From: TMED14 sp964475135
GTDB taxonomy: Bacteria; Bacteroidota; Bacteroidia; Flavobacteriales; Schleiferiaceae
DNA: 58,927 bases
Reading direction: 5' to 3'
Assembly (NCBI GenBank): GCA_964475135.1
Contig: CAYYWL010000007.1
Coordinates: 1 to 58,927, forward strand
The translations under genes were made by a program, and so were the position numbers. The notes under the pieces are model-generated. The model was not told the origin of the DNA and did not search any database. It was given only the letters and a program-made list of their open reading frames with translations. Each line of letters starts with the position of its first letter. Position 1 is the first letter of the stretch. This document shows positions 51,289 to 58,927 of this stretch, piece after piece.

Positions 51289-52503
51289 GTGCAGATTCCG
51301 TTGGTAAGTTGGGTAGCGAAGCAGTACCGTGCCGCATTTGAGGGCCTCAGCCAAGAGGCTTGGGTGCTCGCCACCGTCATGTTTGTCAACCGCGCCGGAA
51401 CCATGGTGCTGCCCTTTCTCGGCCTCTACCTGCGCGAGGGCTTGGGGTACAGCCTGACCGATACCGGCTGGATCATGGCGTTTTACGGCGTAGGTTCGAT
51501 GGTCGGAGCCCTTTCGGGCGGCGCACTCTCAGACCGATTTGGGTCCTACCGCGTCCAGCAATTCGCCCTGTTCACGGGAGCCTTTCTCTTTTTGGCGCTG
51601 AGCTTTTTGACGGAATTCTGGTCGCTCGCCTTCGGCGTATTCATCCTCACCTCGGTCGCCGACATGGTGCGGCCCGCCAACTCTTCGGCCGTGTTTGAGT
51701 ACGCCAAAGAGGGCAACGTCACCCGCGCATTCTCACTCAACCGAATGGCGATCAACCTTGGATTCTCGGTCGGACCCGCCGCCGCCGGAATCATCGCCGC
51801 ATGGAGCTACCAAGGCCTCTTTTGGGCCGACGCCGCGACCTGTGCCGCCGCCGGACTGCTCTTTGTAGGATTCTTTCGCAAGCGCCAACCACGGCGAGAA
51901 CGCGAGGCGAAGAAGCCGGGACGCTCGCCCTACCGCGACCGCGGCGCCCTCGCCTTTTCGGCGCTGGTGCTCCTGTTTGCACTGTCATTCTTTCAGCTGG
52001 TCTCGACCATGCCGCTCTACTACCGAGACGTATTCAATTTGCGCGAAGAACAGATCGGACTGTTGCTCGGTTTTAACGGCCTGATCATCGTGGCCGTCGA
52101 AATGGTCTTCGTCAACTGGGCCCAAAACCGCATTGCACCTCGGCACGCCATCGCTATCGGCGTCTTGGTGATGGCCTTGGCCTTTGCCAGTCTTAACTGG
52201 GCCAATGGGCTTCCGGGCCTATATGCGTCGATGCTCGTGCTCAGCGTGTCTGAAATTTTGGCGATGCCGTTCATGATCTCGTGGATCACGCTGCGCGCGG
52301 GCGACCAATCCCGCGGACGCTACCTCGGGCTCTACGCTGCGACCTACGCGCTGGGGCACATCTTGGCTCCGCTGCTCGGAACCCGAGTCATCGAACACTT
52401 CGGGTACAGCACGCTCTACTACGGCGTCGCCGCACTGTCGGTGCTCACCGCGATCGGGTTCAGCCAGCTACCTCCCGCGACTGGGCGTCAATCACAGCCA
52501 TAG
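51289..52503 (+). CDS. Major facilitator superfamily transporter
   Basis: The product has 404 residues from a GTG. It has 12 predicted membrane helices in two halves. The loop after helix 2 has the MFS motif GALSGGALSDRFGSYRV, and helix 5 has INLGFSVGPAAAGIIAAWSY, typical of drug/H+ antiporter-like exporters. The central cytoplasmic loop is Arg/Lys-rich (RKRQPRREREAKKPGR). The substrate cannot be told. The 3' end overlaps convergent maeB by 44 bases. Confidence 0.9.
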   Translation: MQIPLVSWVAKQYRAAFEGLSQEAWVLATVMFVNRAGTMVLPFLGLYLREGLGYSLTDTGWIMAFYGVGSMVGALSGGALSDRFGSYRVQQFALFTGAFLFLALSFLTEFWSLAFGVFILTSVADMVRPANSSAVFEYAKEGNVTRAFSLNRMAINLGFSVGPAAAGIIAAWSYQGLFWADAATCAAAGLLFVGFFRKRQPRREREAKKPGRSPYRDRGALAFSALVLLFALSFFQLVSTMPLYYRDVFNLREEQIGLLLGFNGLIIVAVEMVFVNWAQNRIAPRHAIAIGVLVMALAFASLNWANGLPGLYASMLVLSVSEILAMPFMISWITLRAGDQSRGRYLGLYAATYALGHILAPLLGTRVIEHFGYSTLYYGVAALSVLTAIGFSQLPPATGRQSQP

Positions 52504-54739
52504 CGGTCGTATTCACGATCTCGCGCACGCTGCATCCCAACTGCAGCACGTGCGCCGGGTAGTCCAGTCCTACGAGCAAGGGTCCGACGGCTTCCATTCC
52601 GGCCATCGACTGAAGCAACTTGTACGAAATATTGGCTGACGAAAGGCCAGGGAAGACAAACACATTCGGCCCTTTCCCCACCAGGTCGCTGAACGGAAAC
52701 TGCTCGGCCAAAAGCGAATTGTCTACAGCAAAATTCGCCTGCATTTCTCCGTCAACGATTAGGTCCGGTTCGGTAGCGCGAATAATTCGCAACGCTTCGC
52801 GCATTTTGCGTGGAGTGACTCCGTCGCTCGATCCAAAATTCGAATAGCTCAGTAAAGCCACGCGCGGCTGAATGTTCATCTTGCGCACCATCTTTGATAC
52901 TTCAGACACGATTTGGGCAATGCGATCGGCCGATGGATCCTGGTTAATCGTCGTATCGGCAAAAAATCTGGGTCCCTGTTTGGTCAGCATCACATAGACG
53001 CCGGCCACGGTCGACCCGCCTTTTTTGGGCCCGAGAATCTCCATCACGGGGCGCACGGCGCGGGTGTACTTCACGGTGGCTCCGGTTACGTAGGCATCGG
53101 CATGACCACTGCGCACCATCATCGGACCATAATAGTCTCTGTTGAACATGAGTCGACGCGCTTCCTCGCGACCTACTCCACGTCGCTGACGCATCGAATA
53201 AAGGGTCTCAGCATACTCTGCCAAATGGGGAGCGTTGTTGCTGCGCGGGTCAATCATAGGAACGTCTTCTAGGCCCAAATTGTATTCATCGACCAGAGAC
53301 TTGATCTTGGCCACGTCGCCCAGCAGAATGGGCTGGCAAATGCCCTCTTCCATCGCGATTTGCGCTGCCTTCAGCACCCGATAGTGGTCGGCCTCATTGA
53401 ATACCACACGCTTGGGAGCTGACTTGGCCTTCTCAACGGCTAGGCGAATAAACTTGTCGTCACGTCCGAGTCGGCTGCGAAGCTCCTCTTCGTAGACTTC
53501 CCAGTTAGTGATGGGCTTTTTGGCTACGCCCGTTTCCATGGCGGCACGGGCCACGGCCGGAGCCACGGTGTAAATCAAGCGCGGATCAAAGGGCTTCGGA
53601 ATAATGTAGTCGGTTCCGAACGACAAGTTGCGGCTGCCGTAGGCGAGGTTCACGATCTCGGGCACGGCCTCTTTGGCGAGGTCGGCGATCGCCTTGACCG
53701 CCGCGAGCTTCATGGCCTCGTTGATCTTGGTGGCGCGCACGTCGAGGGCTCCGCGAAAGATATACGGGAAGCCCAGCACGTTGTTGACCTGGTTCGGATT
53801 GTCACTGCGGCCGGTGGCCATAATCAAATCCTTGCGGGTCTTGATCGCGACCTCGTAGTTGATTTCGGGGTCCGGATTCGCCAGCGCAAAGACCACCGGG
53901 TTGGCGGCCATGGACTTGACCATCTCGGGGCTCAAAATGTTGCCCTTTGACAAGCCAACAAACACGTCGGCACCGACAAGGGCCTCGGCCAGCGTGCGGT
54001 GGGGCGTGGCGCGCTTGAAGTCCGTTTTTTCGACCGTCAGGTCGTCGCGGCCGTCGTGAATCACGCCCTTTGAATCGCACATGATCAAGTTCTCGGGGGT
54101 CACGCCCAGCGCCAGGTAGAGGCGGGCGCAGCTGATCGCAGAGGCCCCGGCCCCGTTGAACACGACGCGCACCTCGCTGAGCTTCTTGCCGACAATCTCG
54201 GTGGCGTTCAGCAGGGCGGCGCCGGTGATGATGGCGGTTCCGTGCTGGTCGTCGTGCATGATGGGAATGTCGAGCTCCTCGCGCAGCCGCTTCTCGATGT
54301 AAAAGCAGTCGGGGGCCGAAATATCCTCAAGGTTGACGCCGCCAAACGTGGGCGCCAGAATCTTGACGGTCTCAACAAACTTGTCGGGGTCTTTGGTGTC
54401 GAGCTCGAGGTCAAATACGTCGATGTCGGCAAAGATTTTGAAAAGGACGCCCTTGCCCTCCATCACGGGCTTTGAGGCCAGCGGGCCGATGTCGCCGAGG
54501 CCAAGCACGGCGGTTCCGTTGCTGATGACCGCGACGAGGTTGCCCTTGGCGGTGTAGCGGTAGGCATCTTCGGGGTTGGCGGCGATCTCGAGGCAGGGCT
54601 CGGCCACGCCTGGTGAGTAGGCAATGCTCAGGTCGCGCTGCGAATTCGAGGGCTTGGTCGGAACCACCTCTACTTTACCCGGGCGGTGCCCTTCGTGGTA
54701 CTCTAGAATATCTCGCTTGCGAATCGGCGTCTTTTTCAT
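52460..54739 (-). CDS. maeB: NADP-type malic enzyme with phosphotransacetylase-like domain (MaeB)
   Basis: The 759-residue product has an N-terminal malic-enzyme domain (SIAYSPGVAEPCLEIAANPE, MHDDQHGTAIITGAALLNA) and an NAD(P) domain (VRVVFNGAGASAISCARLYL, FALANPDPEI). The C-terminal 320 residues form a Pta-like domain (SGHADAYVTGATVKYTRAVR, VFVFPGLSSANISYKLLQSM). It decarboxylates malate to pyruvate. In known MaeB the Pta-like part is regulatory and binds acetyl-CoA. It overlaps the MFS gene by 44 bases at the 3' end. Confidence 0.95.
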   Translation of the reverse strand: MKKTPIRKRDILEYHEGHRPGKVEVVPTKPSNSQRDLSIAYSPGVAEPCLEIAANPEDAYRYTAKGNLVAVISNGTAVLGLGDIGPLASKPVMEGKGVLFKIFADIDVFDLELDTKDPDKFVETVKILAPTFGGVNLEDISAPDCFYIEKRLREELDIPIMHDDQHGTAIITGAALLNATEIVGKKLSEVRVVFNGAGASAISCARLYLALGVTPENLIMCDSKGVIHDGRDDLTVEKTDFKRATPHRTLAEALVGADVFVGLSKGNILSPEMVKSMAANPVVFALANPDPEINYEVAIKTRKDLIMATGRSDNPNQVNNVLGFPYIFRGALDVRATKINEAMKLAAVKAIADLAKEAVPEIVNLAYGSRNLSFGTDYIIPKPFDPRLIYTVAPAVARAAMETGVAKKPITNWEVYEEELRSRLGRDDKFIRLAVEKAKSAPKRVVFNEADHYRVLKAAQIAMEEGICQPILLGDVAKIKSLVDEYNLGLEDVPMIDPRSNNAPHLAEYAETLYSMRQRRGVGREEARRLMFNRDYYGPMMVRSGHADAYVTGATVKYTRAVRPVMEILGPKKGGSTVAGVYVMLTKQGPRFFADTTINQDPSADRIAQIVSEVSKMVRKMNIQPRVALLSYSNFGSSDGVTPRKMREALRIIRATEPDLIVDGEMQANFAVDNSLLAEQFPFSDLVGKGPNVFVFPGLSSANISYKLLQSMAGMEAVGPLLVGLDYPAHVLQLGCSVREIVNTTAMAVIDAQSREVAG

Positions 54740-54744
54740 AGCTG

Positions 54745-54752
54745 CAAAGGTC
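54745..54752 (-). promoter_or_regulatory. Probable -7 box of maeB
   Basis: The minus strand reads GACCTTTG, one mismatch to TAnnTTTG, 5 bases before the ATG at 54739. Confidence 0.4.
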
Positions 54753-54788
54753 CGTCGAAATTTAACATTCGAGGTGACTTTGCGGACT

Positions 54789-54796
54789 TAACTTTG
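54789..54796 (+). promoter_or_regulatory. -7 box of the small membrane-protein gene
   Basis: The sequence reads TAACTTTG, a perfect TAnnTTTG, 39 bases before the GTG at 54836. Confidence 0.45.
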
Positions 54797-54835
54797 GGGT
54801 AACAAACGGAATCACCCATTTAATCCGCATTTAAC

Positions 54836-55270
54836 GTGTACACTGGACTGCTCCACAGCCACCGAAGCCTCGCCTACCTCTTTGTGCTCTCGGCCCTTGC
54901 GACCGTCGTGCTCGCCTTGGTCAACCGACTTCAAAACAAGCCGACCAGCAAGGCGCTCAACGGGCTCACCATTGCCACCTTGGCGCTGGGCCACCTGCAG
55001 CTGCTTTTGGGCCTTGGACTCTACTTCGTGGGTCCGTGGTTCGGACTCCTTACCGAGAATGCCGGCGAAGTCATGCGCACCGCCGAACTCCGCTTCTTTG
55101 CCGTCGAGCACATCAGCATCAACTTGGTCGGAATCGTGCTCGTCACTGTGGGCCGCTCGCGCTTCAAAAAACTTGAAGCAGATCGCCGCAAGCAGCAGGC
55201 CGTAGTTGCGTACGTCGGATTGGGACTTTTGCTCATCGCGAGCCGTGTTCCCTGGGACCGATTGTTCTAA
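54836..55270 (+). CDS. Small four-helix membrane protein (often annotated cytochrome-B-like)
   Basis: The 144-residue product starts at a GTG followed by YTGLLHSHRSLAYLFVLSAL. This opening, with paired His near the first helix, is characteristic of a Bacteroidota family usually labelled cytochrome B. Four membrane helices are clear (LTIATLALGHLQLLLGLGLY and FFAVEHISINLVGIVLVTVG among them), each with a His that could bind haem. Haem binding is inference. The stop codon at 55268-55270 is also the start of the hflX -7 box. Confidence 0.82.
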   Translation: MYTGLLHSHRSLAYLFVLSALATVVLALVNRLQNKPTSKALNGLTIATLALGHLQLLLGLGLYFVGPWFGLLTENAGEVMRTAELRFFAVEHISINLVGIVLVTVGRSRFKKLEADRRKQQAVVAYVGLGLLLIASRVPWDRLF

Positions 55271-55275
55271 CTTTG
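55268..55275 (+). promoter_or_regulatory. -7 box of hflX, overlapping the upstream stop codon
   Basis: The sequence reads TAACTTTG, a perfect TAnnTTTG. Its first three bases are the TAA stop of the preceding gene. A 4-base spacer (CTGC) separates it from the hflX ATG. Confidence 0.5.
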
Positions 55276-55279
55276 CTGC

Positions 55280-56452
55280 ATGATTGATCGGCGACCCCGC
55301 CAAGGCCCTGAGCGCTGCGTGCTTGTGGGGGCCGTAACTCGCCTCCAAGACGAAACCAAGGCCAACGAATACCTCGACGAGCTCCGCTTTTTGGCTGAGA
55401 CCGCCGGAGCCGAAACCGTCGCCGTTTTCTCTCAAAAACTTGATAAGCCGGATCCGAAACTGTTTCTCGGTTCCGGAAAAATGGACGAAATCAAGGCCTA
55501 CCTCGACGCCGAAGAGGTTGACCTCGTCATTTTTGACGACGAACTGAGTCCGTCGCAGCTCAAAAACATCGAGCGACTGTTTGAGTGCAAGGTGATGGAC
55601 CGCACCAACCTCATCCTCGACATCTTTGCCGCACGGGCCCAGACCTCGTACGCCCGCACCCAGGTCGAACTCGCCCAGTACGAGTACCTGCTGCCCCGCC
55701 TGACGCGCATGTGGACTCACCTCGAGCGCCAAAAGGGCGGAATCGGCATGCGCGGCCCCGGCGAAACCCAAATCGAGACCGACCGCCGCATCATCAAGCA
55801 AAAAATTGCGCACCTCAAAGAGAAGCTGACGGTCATCGACCGCCAGATGGCCACCCAGCGGGGCAACCGCGGAGCCCTCGTGCGCATGGCCCTAATCGGC
55901 TACACCAACGTCGGCAAGTCCACCCTCATGAACGCGCTCAGCAAGAGCGAAGTCTTGGCCGAAAACAAGCTTTTTGCCACCCTCGACACGACCGTGCGCA
56001 AGGTGGTGGTGGGAAACCTTCCGTTTTTGCTCACCGACACGGTGGGCTTCATCCGCAAGCTTCCGACCCAGCTCGTCGAGTCGTTTAAATCGACCCTCGA
56101 CGAGGTGCGCGAGGCCGACATTCTGCTTCACGTGGTTGACGTCGCCCACCCCAACTACGAGGACCACATGGAATCCGTGGCCAGCATCCTTCAGGAGCTC
56201 GGATGCCAGGACACCCCGCAGATTGTGGTCTTCAACAAGATTGACGCCTGGACGGCTCCGACCGACGACGAGGGCCGCCCCGCCGGAACCTTGGACGAGC
56301 TCAAGTCCGCCTGGGCCCGCCGCACCAACGGCCAGTGCGTGTTCATCAGCGCCCTGCACAAAGACCAGTTCGATGCCCTGCGCGATATGATCTACCGCAA
56401 CGCGTCGACGATTCACGCGGTGCGCTTTCCGTTTGATACGTTTCTGTACTGA
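55280..56452 (+). CDS. hflX: Ribosome-splitting GTPase HflX
   Basis: The 390-residue product has an N-terminal HflX domain (LGSGKMDEIKAYLDAEEVDL, FDDELSPSQLKNIERLF, RTNLILDIFAARAQTSYART, GPGETQIETDRRIIKQKIAH). A G domain follows with G1 ALIGYTNVGKSTLMNALS, G3 DTVGFIRKLPTQLVESFKST and G4 NKID. It dissociates stalled 70S ribosomes under stress. It has its own near-leaderless promoter. Confidence 0.96.
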   Translation: MIDRRPRQGPERCVLVGAVTRLQDETKANEYLDELRFLAETAGAETVAVFSQKLDKPDPKLFLGSGKMDEIKAYLDAEEVDLVIFDDELSPSQLKNIERLFECKVMDRTNLILDIFAARAQTSYARTQVELAQYEYLLPRLTRMWTHLERQKGGIGMRGPGETQIETDRRIIKQKIAHLKEKLTVIDRQMATQRGNRGALVRMALIGYTNVGKSTLMNALSKSEVLAENKLFATLDTTVRKVVVGNLPFLLTDTVGFIRKLPTQLVESFKSTLDEVREADILLHVVDVAHPNYEDHMESVASILQELGCQDTPQIVVFNKIDAWTAPTDDEGRPAGTLDELKSAWARRTNGQCVFISALHKDQFDALRDMIYRNASTIHAVRFPFDTFLY

Positions 56453-56475
56453 TTTCGGTGCGGAACGCTCCGCGC

Positions 56476-56483
56476 TACCTTTG
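56476..56483 (+). promoter_or_regulatory. -7 box of the radical SAM gene
   Basis: The sequence reads TACCTTTG, a perfect TAnnTTTG, then a 4-base spacer (CCCC) and the ATG at 56488. It argues against an in-frame GTG at 56458, which would lie upstream of the box. Confidence 0.55.
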
Positions 56484-56487
56484 CCCC

Positions 56488-57834
56488 ATGCACGCCCGCA
56501 GCCTCGACTTCGCCCCCGAACATCCGCTCTTTCGCTCGCGACCCATTGAGCACCCCGCCGAGGTGCCCTTTGCCCTCGTGGCCGACGCAGAGGGCCAGAT
56601 CGAGGAGCACCCCTACCTGCGCTGCATGGGCCGTACCGGCAACGACTTAGTGCCGCTCAGCCCTGAGGACTTTATTCCGCTGCCTGAGGGGTCAGAGTTC
56701 TTTGCGCTTCCGGGCCGCCGCCCGCTGGGCTGGAACCCCGAAACCCAGCGCGCCGAGCACCTCGACGGCGACGCCGTGGCCGCCTTTGTCAGCCCCGCGC
56801 ACACCCAAACCTACCTGGTCGCCTACGAAAAGCAGGGGCCGGCGCCCATCCTTCCGCTCTACGCCTACACGGCCCTGGGCTGGTTCGACGGGCGCTTTTG
56901 GACCACCGCCGTGCGCGTCGACCCCGACCTGCGCCAGGACGTCAGCCAGTTTCACGCTCCGATGATCGAGGGCGCCGTGGACCGCATGAAAAAGCGCTTC
57001 CCCGACAACCGCCTGGTCGAGCACCTCGCCACGCAGTGCGCCGGGAGCTACCAGTGCCGCGCCGCCCAAAACTTCTTTCTCGAGCGCTGGGAACTGCCGA
57101 TCCCCTCGTCGCCCGCCTGCAACGCCACCTGCCTGGGCTGCATTTCGCTGCAAGAAGACGAAGACGTGCACAGCGCGCACTTTCGCCTGAAGTTCATTCC
57201 CGACCCCCAGGAGATCGCTGACATCGCCCTGCACCACCTCGAGCAGGCGCCCTACCCCGTCATGTCGTTTGGCCAGGGCTGCGAGGGCGAGCCCCTCTTG
57301 GTCGCCGATACCTTGGCCGAGGCGATTCGCCGCGTGCGTGCCGTGACCCACCGCGGAATTTTTAACATCAACACCAACGGGTCGCGCCCCGACGACGTCG
57401 CCAAGCTCTGCGAGGCCGGACTGCGCAGCATCCGCGTGAGCATGAATTCCGCCCAAAAAGATTGGTACACGGGCTACTACATGCCGCGGAACTACGAATT
57501 CGAAGCCCTCGCCGAGAGCCTGCGCACCGTTCGCCAGCACGGCGGATGGGCCAGCATCAACTACTTCGTGTTTCCGGGCTGCACCGACACGCCCGCCGAG
57601 TGGGACGCCCTGCAGCGCCTGATCGAGACGACCGACCTGAGCATGATTCAGTGGCGCAACTTCAACATCGACCCCGACTGGTACTTTAAGAAGCTGCGCA
57701 AGCAGCCCGACGGAAACCCCTTTGGCGTCCTTGAGCTGATGCACCGGGTGCGCGAGCAGTACCCGCACATCGCCTACGGATACTTTAATCCGGCGGCCGA
57801 AACCCAAGCGTACTACAACGCCAAACGTGCATGA
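56488..57834 (+). CDS. Radical SAM enzyme of unknown function
   Basis: The product has 448 residues from the ATG at 56488. A long N-terminal domain of about 200 residues (GRTGNDLVPLSPEDFIPLPE, LYAYTALGWFDGRFWTTAVR) precedes the cluster motif SPACNATCLGCISLQED, with Cys211, Cys215 and Cys218. SAM-binding parts follow (VMSFGQGCEGEPLL, IFNINTNGSRPDDV, SIRVSMNSAQKDWYTGYYMP, NYFVFPGCTD). No auxiliary-cluster Cys array is evident. The substrate is unknown. A 4-base overlap couples it to an RlmI-like methyltransferase gene, hinting at an RNA or protein modification role. Confidence 0.85.
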   Translation: MHARSLDFAPEHPLFRSRPIEHPAEVPFALVADAEGQIEEHPYLRCMGRTGNDLVPLSPEDFIPLPEGSEFFALPGRRPLGWNPETQRAEHLDGDAVAAFVSPAHTQTYLVAYEKQGPAPILPLYAYTALGWFDGRFWTTAVRVDPDLRQDVSQFHAPMIEGAVDRMKKRFPDNRLVEHLATQCAGSYQCRAAQNFFLERWELPIPSSPACNATCLGCISLQEDEDVHSAHFRLKFIPDPQEIADIALHHLEQAPYPVMSFGQGCEGEPLLVADTLAEAIRRVRAVTHRGIFNINTNGSRPDDVAKLCEAGLRSIRVSMNSAQKDWYTGYYMPRNYEFEALAESLRTVRQHGGWASINYFVFPGCTDTPAEWDALQRLIETTDLSMIQWRNFNIDPDWYFKKLRKQPDGNPFGVLELMHRVREQYPHIAYGYFNPAAETQAYYNAKRA

Positions 57835-58712
57835 GCCTACGCATCGACGTGGCCGCAGCGCCCTGGACCGACTACGAGCTGCTCGACAGCGGCAACTTTG
57901 CCAAGCTCGAGCGCTTTGGCCGCCAAGTACTCTGGCGCCCCGAGCCCCAAGCCGTGTGGACTCCGTCGCTGGCGCCCGCCGAGTGGTCCAAGCTGGCCGA
58001 CGCGCACTTTAGCCGGTCCAAGCAAAACCCTGAGTCGGGCGACTGGGCCCTCAAGCCCGGCACCCCGAGCCAGTGGCCCCTCACCTACGACCTGCGCGGT
58101 CGCCAGCTCACGCTGGGCCTGGAGCGCACCGCGTTCAAGCACTTGGGCGCCTTCCCCGAGCAGGCCAGCAACTGGGAATGGATTGTTGACCAAGTCGCCG
58201 TCACCGGCCCCGACACCAAGGTCCTCAACCTTTTTGCCTACACAGGCGGAGCCAGTCTGGCCGCCCGATCCGCCGGAGCCGACACGACGCACGTCGATTC
58301 AGTTCGCAAGGTGGTCGACTGGGGCCGCCGCAACATGGAAGCTAGCGGACTCGACGGCATCCGCTGGGTGGTCGAAGACGCCGCAACCTTCGTACGCCGC
58401 GAAGTAAAGCGGGGCAAAACCTACCACGGAATCTTGCTGGACCCGCCTGCCTACGGCCGCGGACCCGCCGGCGAAAAGTGGGTGCTCGAAGAGCAAATCG
58501 ACGACCTGCTACGCGATTGTGCGGCCTTGCTGGCTCCGGGCGGATTCCTCGCCCTCAACCTCTACTCGATGGGCCTCAGCGCCGTGGTCGCCCATACGCT
58601 GATCAACCAGCACTTCAAGCGCCCGCCCGAACTGCTCGAGCTCGCCGTCGCCGACCCCCACGGCAAAATCCTGCCCTTGGGCACCGTCGCCCGCTTGGGA
58701 GCCAATCAGTAA
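57831..58712 (+). CDS. RlmI-like class I SAM-dependent methyltransferase
   Basis: The 293-residue product has a short N-terminal region and a Rossmann methyltransferase domain. SAM motif I is VLNLFAYTGGASLAARSAGA, then THVDSVRKVVDWGRRNMEAS, the catalytic-type LLDPPAYGRGPAGEKW and a final LNLYSMGLSAVV. These match the rRNA (cytosine-C5) methyltransferase group of RlmI/RlmK. The PUA domain of RlmI is missing. The DPPAYGRG motif would also fit a related N-methyltransferase. It overlaps the radical SAM gene by 4 bases. Confidence 0.82.
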   Translation: MSLRIDVAAAPWTDYELLDSGNFAKLERFGRQVLWRPEPQAVWTPSLAPAEWSKLADAHFSRSKQNPESGDWALKPGTPSQWPLTYDLRGRQLTLGLERTAFKHLGAFPEQASNWEWIVDQVAVTGPDTKVLNLFAYTGGASLAARSAGADTTHVDSVRKVVDWGRRNMEASGLDGIRWVVEDAATFVRREVKRGKTYHGILLDPPAYGRGPAGEKWVLEEQIDDLLRDCAALLAPGGFLALNLYSMGLSAVVAHTLINQHFKRPPELLELAVADPHGKILPLGTVARLGANQ

Positions 58713-58776
58713 ACTCTATAGGGTCAGCACCGTGACGCACTGACGGCCACCAACCACCACGGCCAACCAGAGCTAT

Positions 58777-58819
58777 AAAAAACACCCCTTCGCCGCACTG
58801 AGGTGCCGCAGAGGGGCGT
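58777..58819 (-). terminator. Rho-independent terminator facing left
   Basis: On the minus strand CCCCTCTGCGGCAC and GTGCGGCGAAGGGG pair at 12 of 14 positions (including a wobble) around a CTCA loop, followed by TGTTTTTT. There is no T run on the plus strand. It therefore ends a minus-strand transcript entering from the right edge. Confidence 0.8.
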
Positions 58820-58863
58820 CAAACGAACTTGGCGCAGCGATCTGAAATAGGCCGCAACGCCGA

Positions 58864-58927
58864 CTAGCCGATTACTGGCAGGTCCAAGTCGTAACCTGCG
58901 TCGCAGTAACTCCGCCCAAATCGATGG
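58864..58927 (-). other. Possible 3' end of a minus-strand gene cut by the window edge
   Basis: Two minus-strand frames are open to the edge and stop shortly before the terminator. One stops at 58872 (ending GGVTATQVTTWTCQ), the other at 58864 (ending CDAGYDLDLPVIG). The sequence is too short to choose or to assign a family. The terminator is the main reason to expect a gene here. Confidence 0.3.

Noticed and set aside
54812..55813. A 333-codon minus-strand frame across the small membrane-protein gene and hflX
   Set aside because: It overlaps two convincing plus-strand genes with promoters and lacks any domain signature.
56692..57807. A 371-codon open frame antisense to the radical SAM gene
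   Set aside because: The sense strand carries the CxxxCxxC motif and a good promoter. The antisense product is Val/Gly/Ala-rich noise.
1..58927. Insertion sequences, prophage, CRISPR-Cas or defence islands
   Set aside because: No transposase, integrase, Cas, restriction or phage structural motif was seen on either strand. The window reads as core chromosome plus the 2871-8577 accessory-like operon.

Overview
The window is a gene-dense, GC-rich chromosomal segment of a Bacteroidota bacterium, most like the Flavobacteriales. Four things point there: a complete gldK-gldL-gldM-gldN type IX secretion (T9SS) core locus with a PorP/SprF-type gene, a separate nadE/gldB/gldC locus, TAnnTTTG-type -7 promoter boxes in front of many genes, and a Bacteroidota-style dcw cluster without murF or ddl. 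One 100-base run of N at 34586-34685 shows it is a draft scaffold; identical 55-base flanks suggest the gap is not real. I saw no insertion sequence, prophage, CRISPR array or rRNA.

Layout. 1-2763: the start of a secreted alpha-amylase-like protein (minus strand, cut by the window edge), two envelope proteins of unknown function, and tRNA-Leu(TAA). 2871-8577: a tight five-gene plus-strand operon encoding a BtaA/DUF3419-like aminocarboxypropyltransferase, a UbiA-like membrane protein, a PEP-synthase/rifampin-phosphotransferase-like enzyme, a GNAT-like acyltransferase and a CTP-dependent lipid-kinase-like membrane protein. It looks like an undescribed lipid or prenyl-lipid pathway and is the most novel unit here. 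8650-15810: a long minus-strand series miaB, secreted protein, sigma-54 activator, lptE, TPR protein, secG, groES, groEL. 15921-25011: topA, a degenerate arginase-fold protein, porP/sprF and gldKLMN, ended by a strong terminator. 25076-34000: FAD oxidoreductase, DUF983 protein, ABC-F ATPase, PafA-like phosphatase, nadE, gldB, gldC, engB and an alpha/beta hydrolase. 34114-50648: the dcw cluster mraZ, rsmH, ftsL, ftsI, murE, mraY, murD, ftsW, murG, murC, ftsQ, ftsA, ftsZ, yqeY, preceded by three helically phased MraZ boxes. 50678-58927: an outer-membrane protein, MFS transporter, maeB, a small membrane protein, hflX, a radical SAM protein overlapping an RlmI-like methyltransferase, and a terminator for a minus-strand gene lying mostly beyond the right edge.

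How the genes work together. The dcw genes make lipid II and the divisome. The gld/por genes build the T9SS motor and outer-membrane machinery that exports proteins such as the amylase-like one. groESL, secG and lptE serve protein folding and envelope biogenesis. Two organisational traits recur. Many operon-first genes have a -7 box ending only 4-8 bases before the start codon, predicting leaderless mRNAs. Several convergent gene pairs overlap at their 3' ends with no terminator between them.
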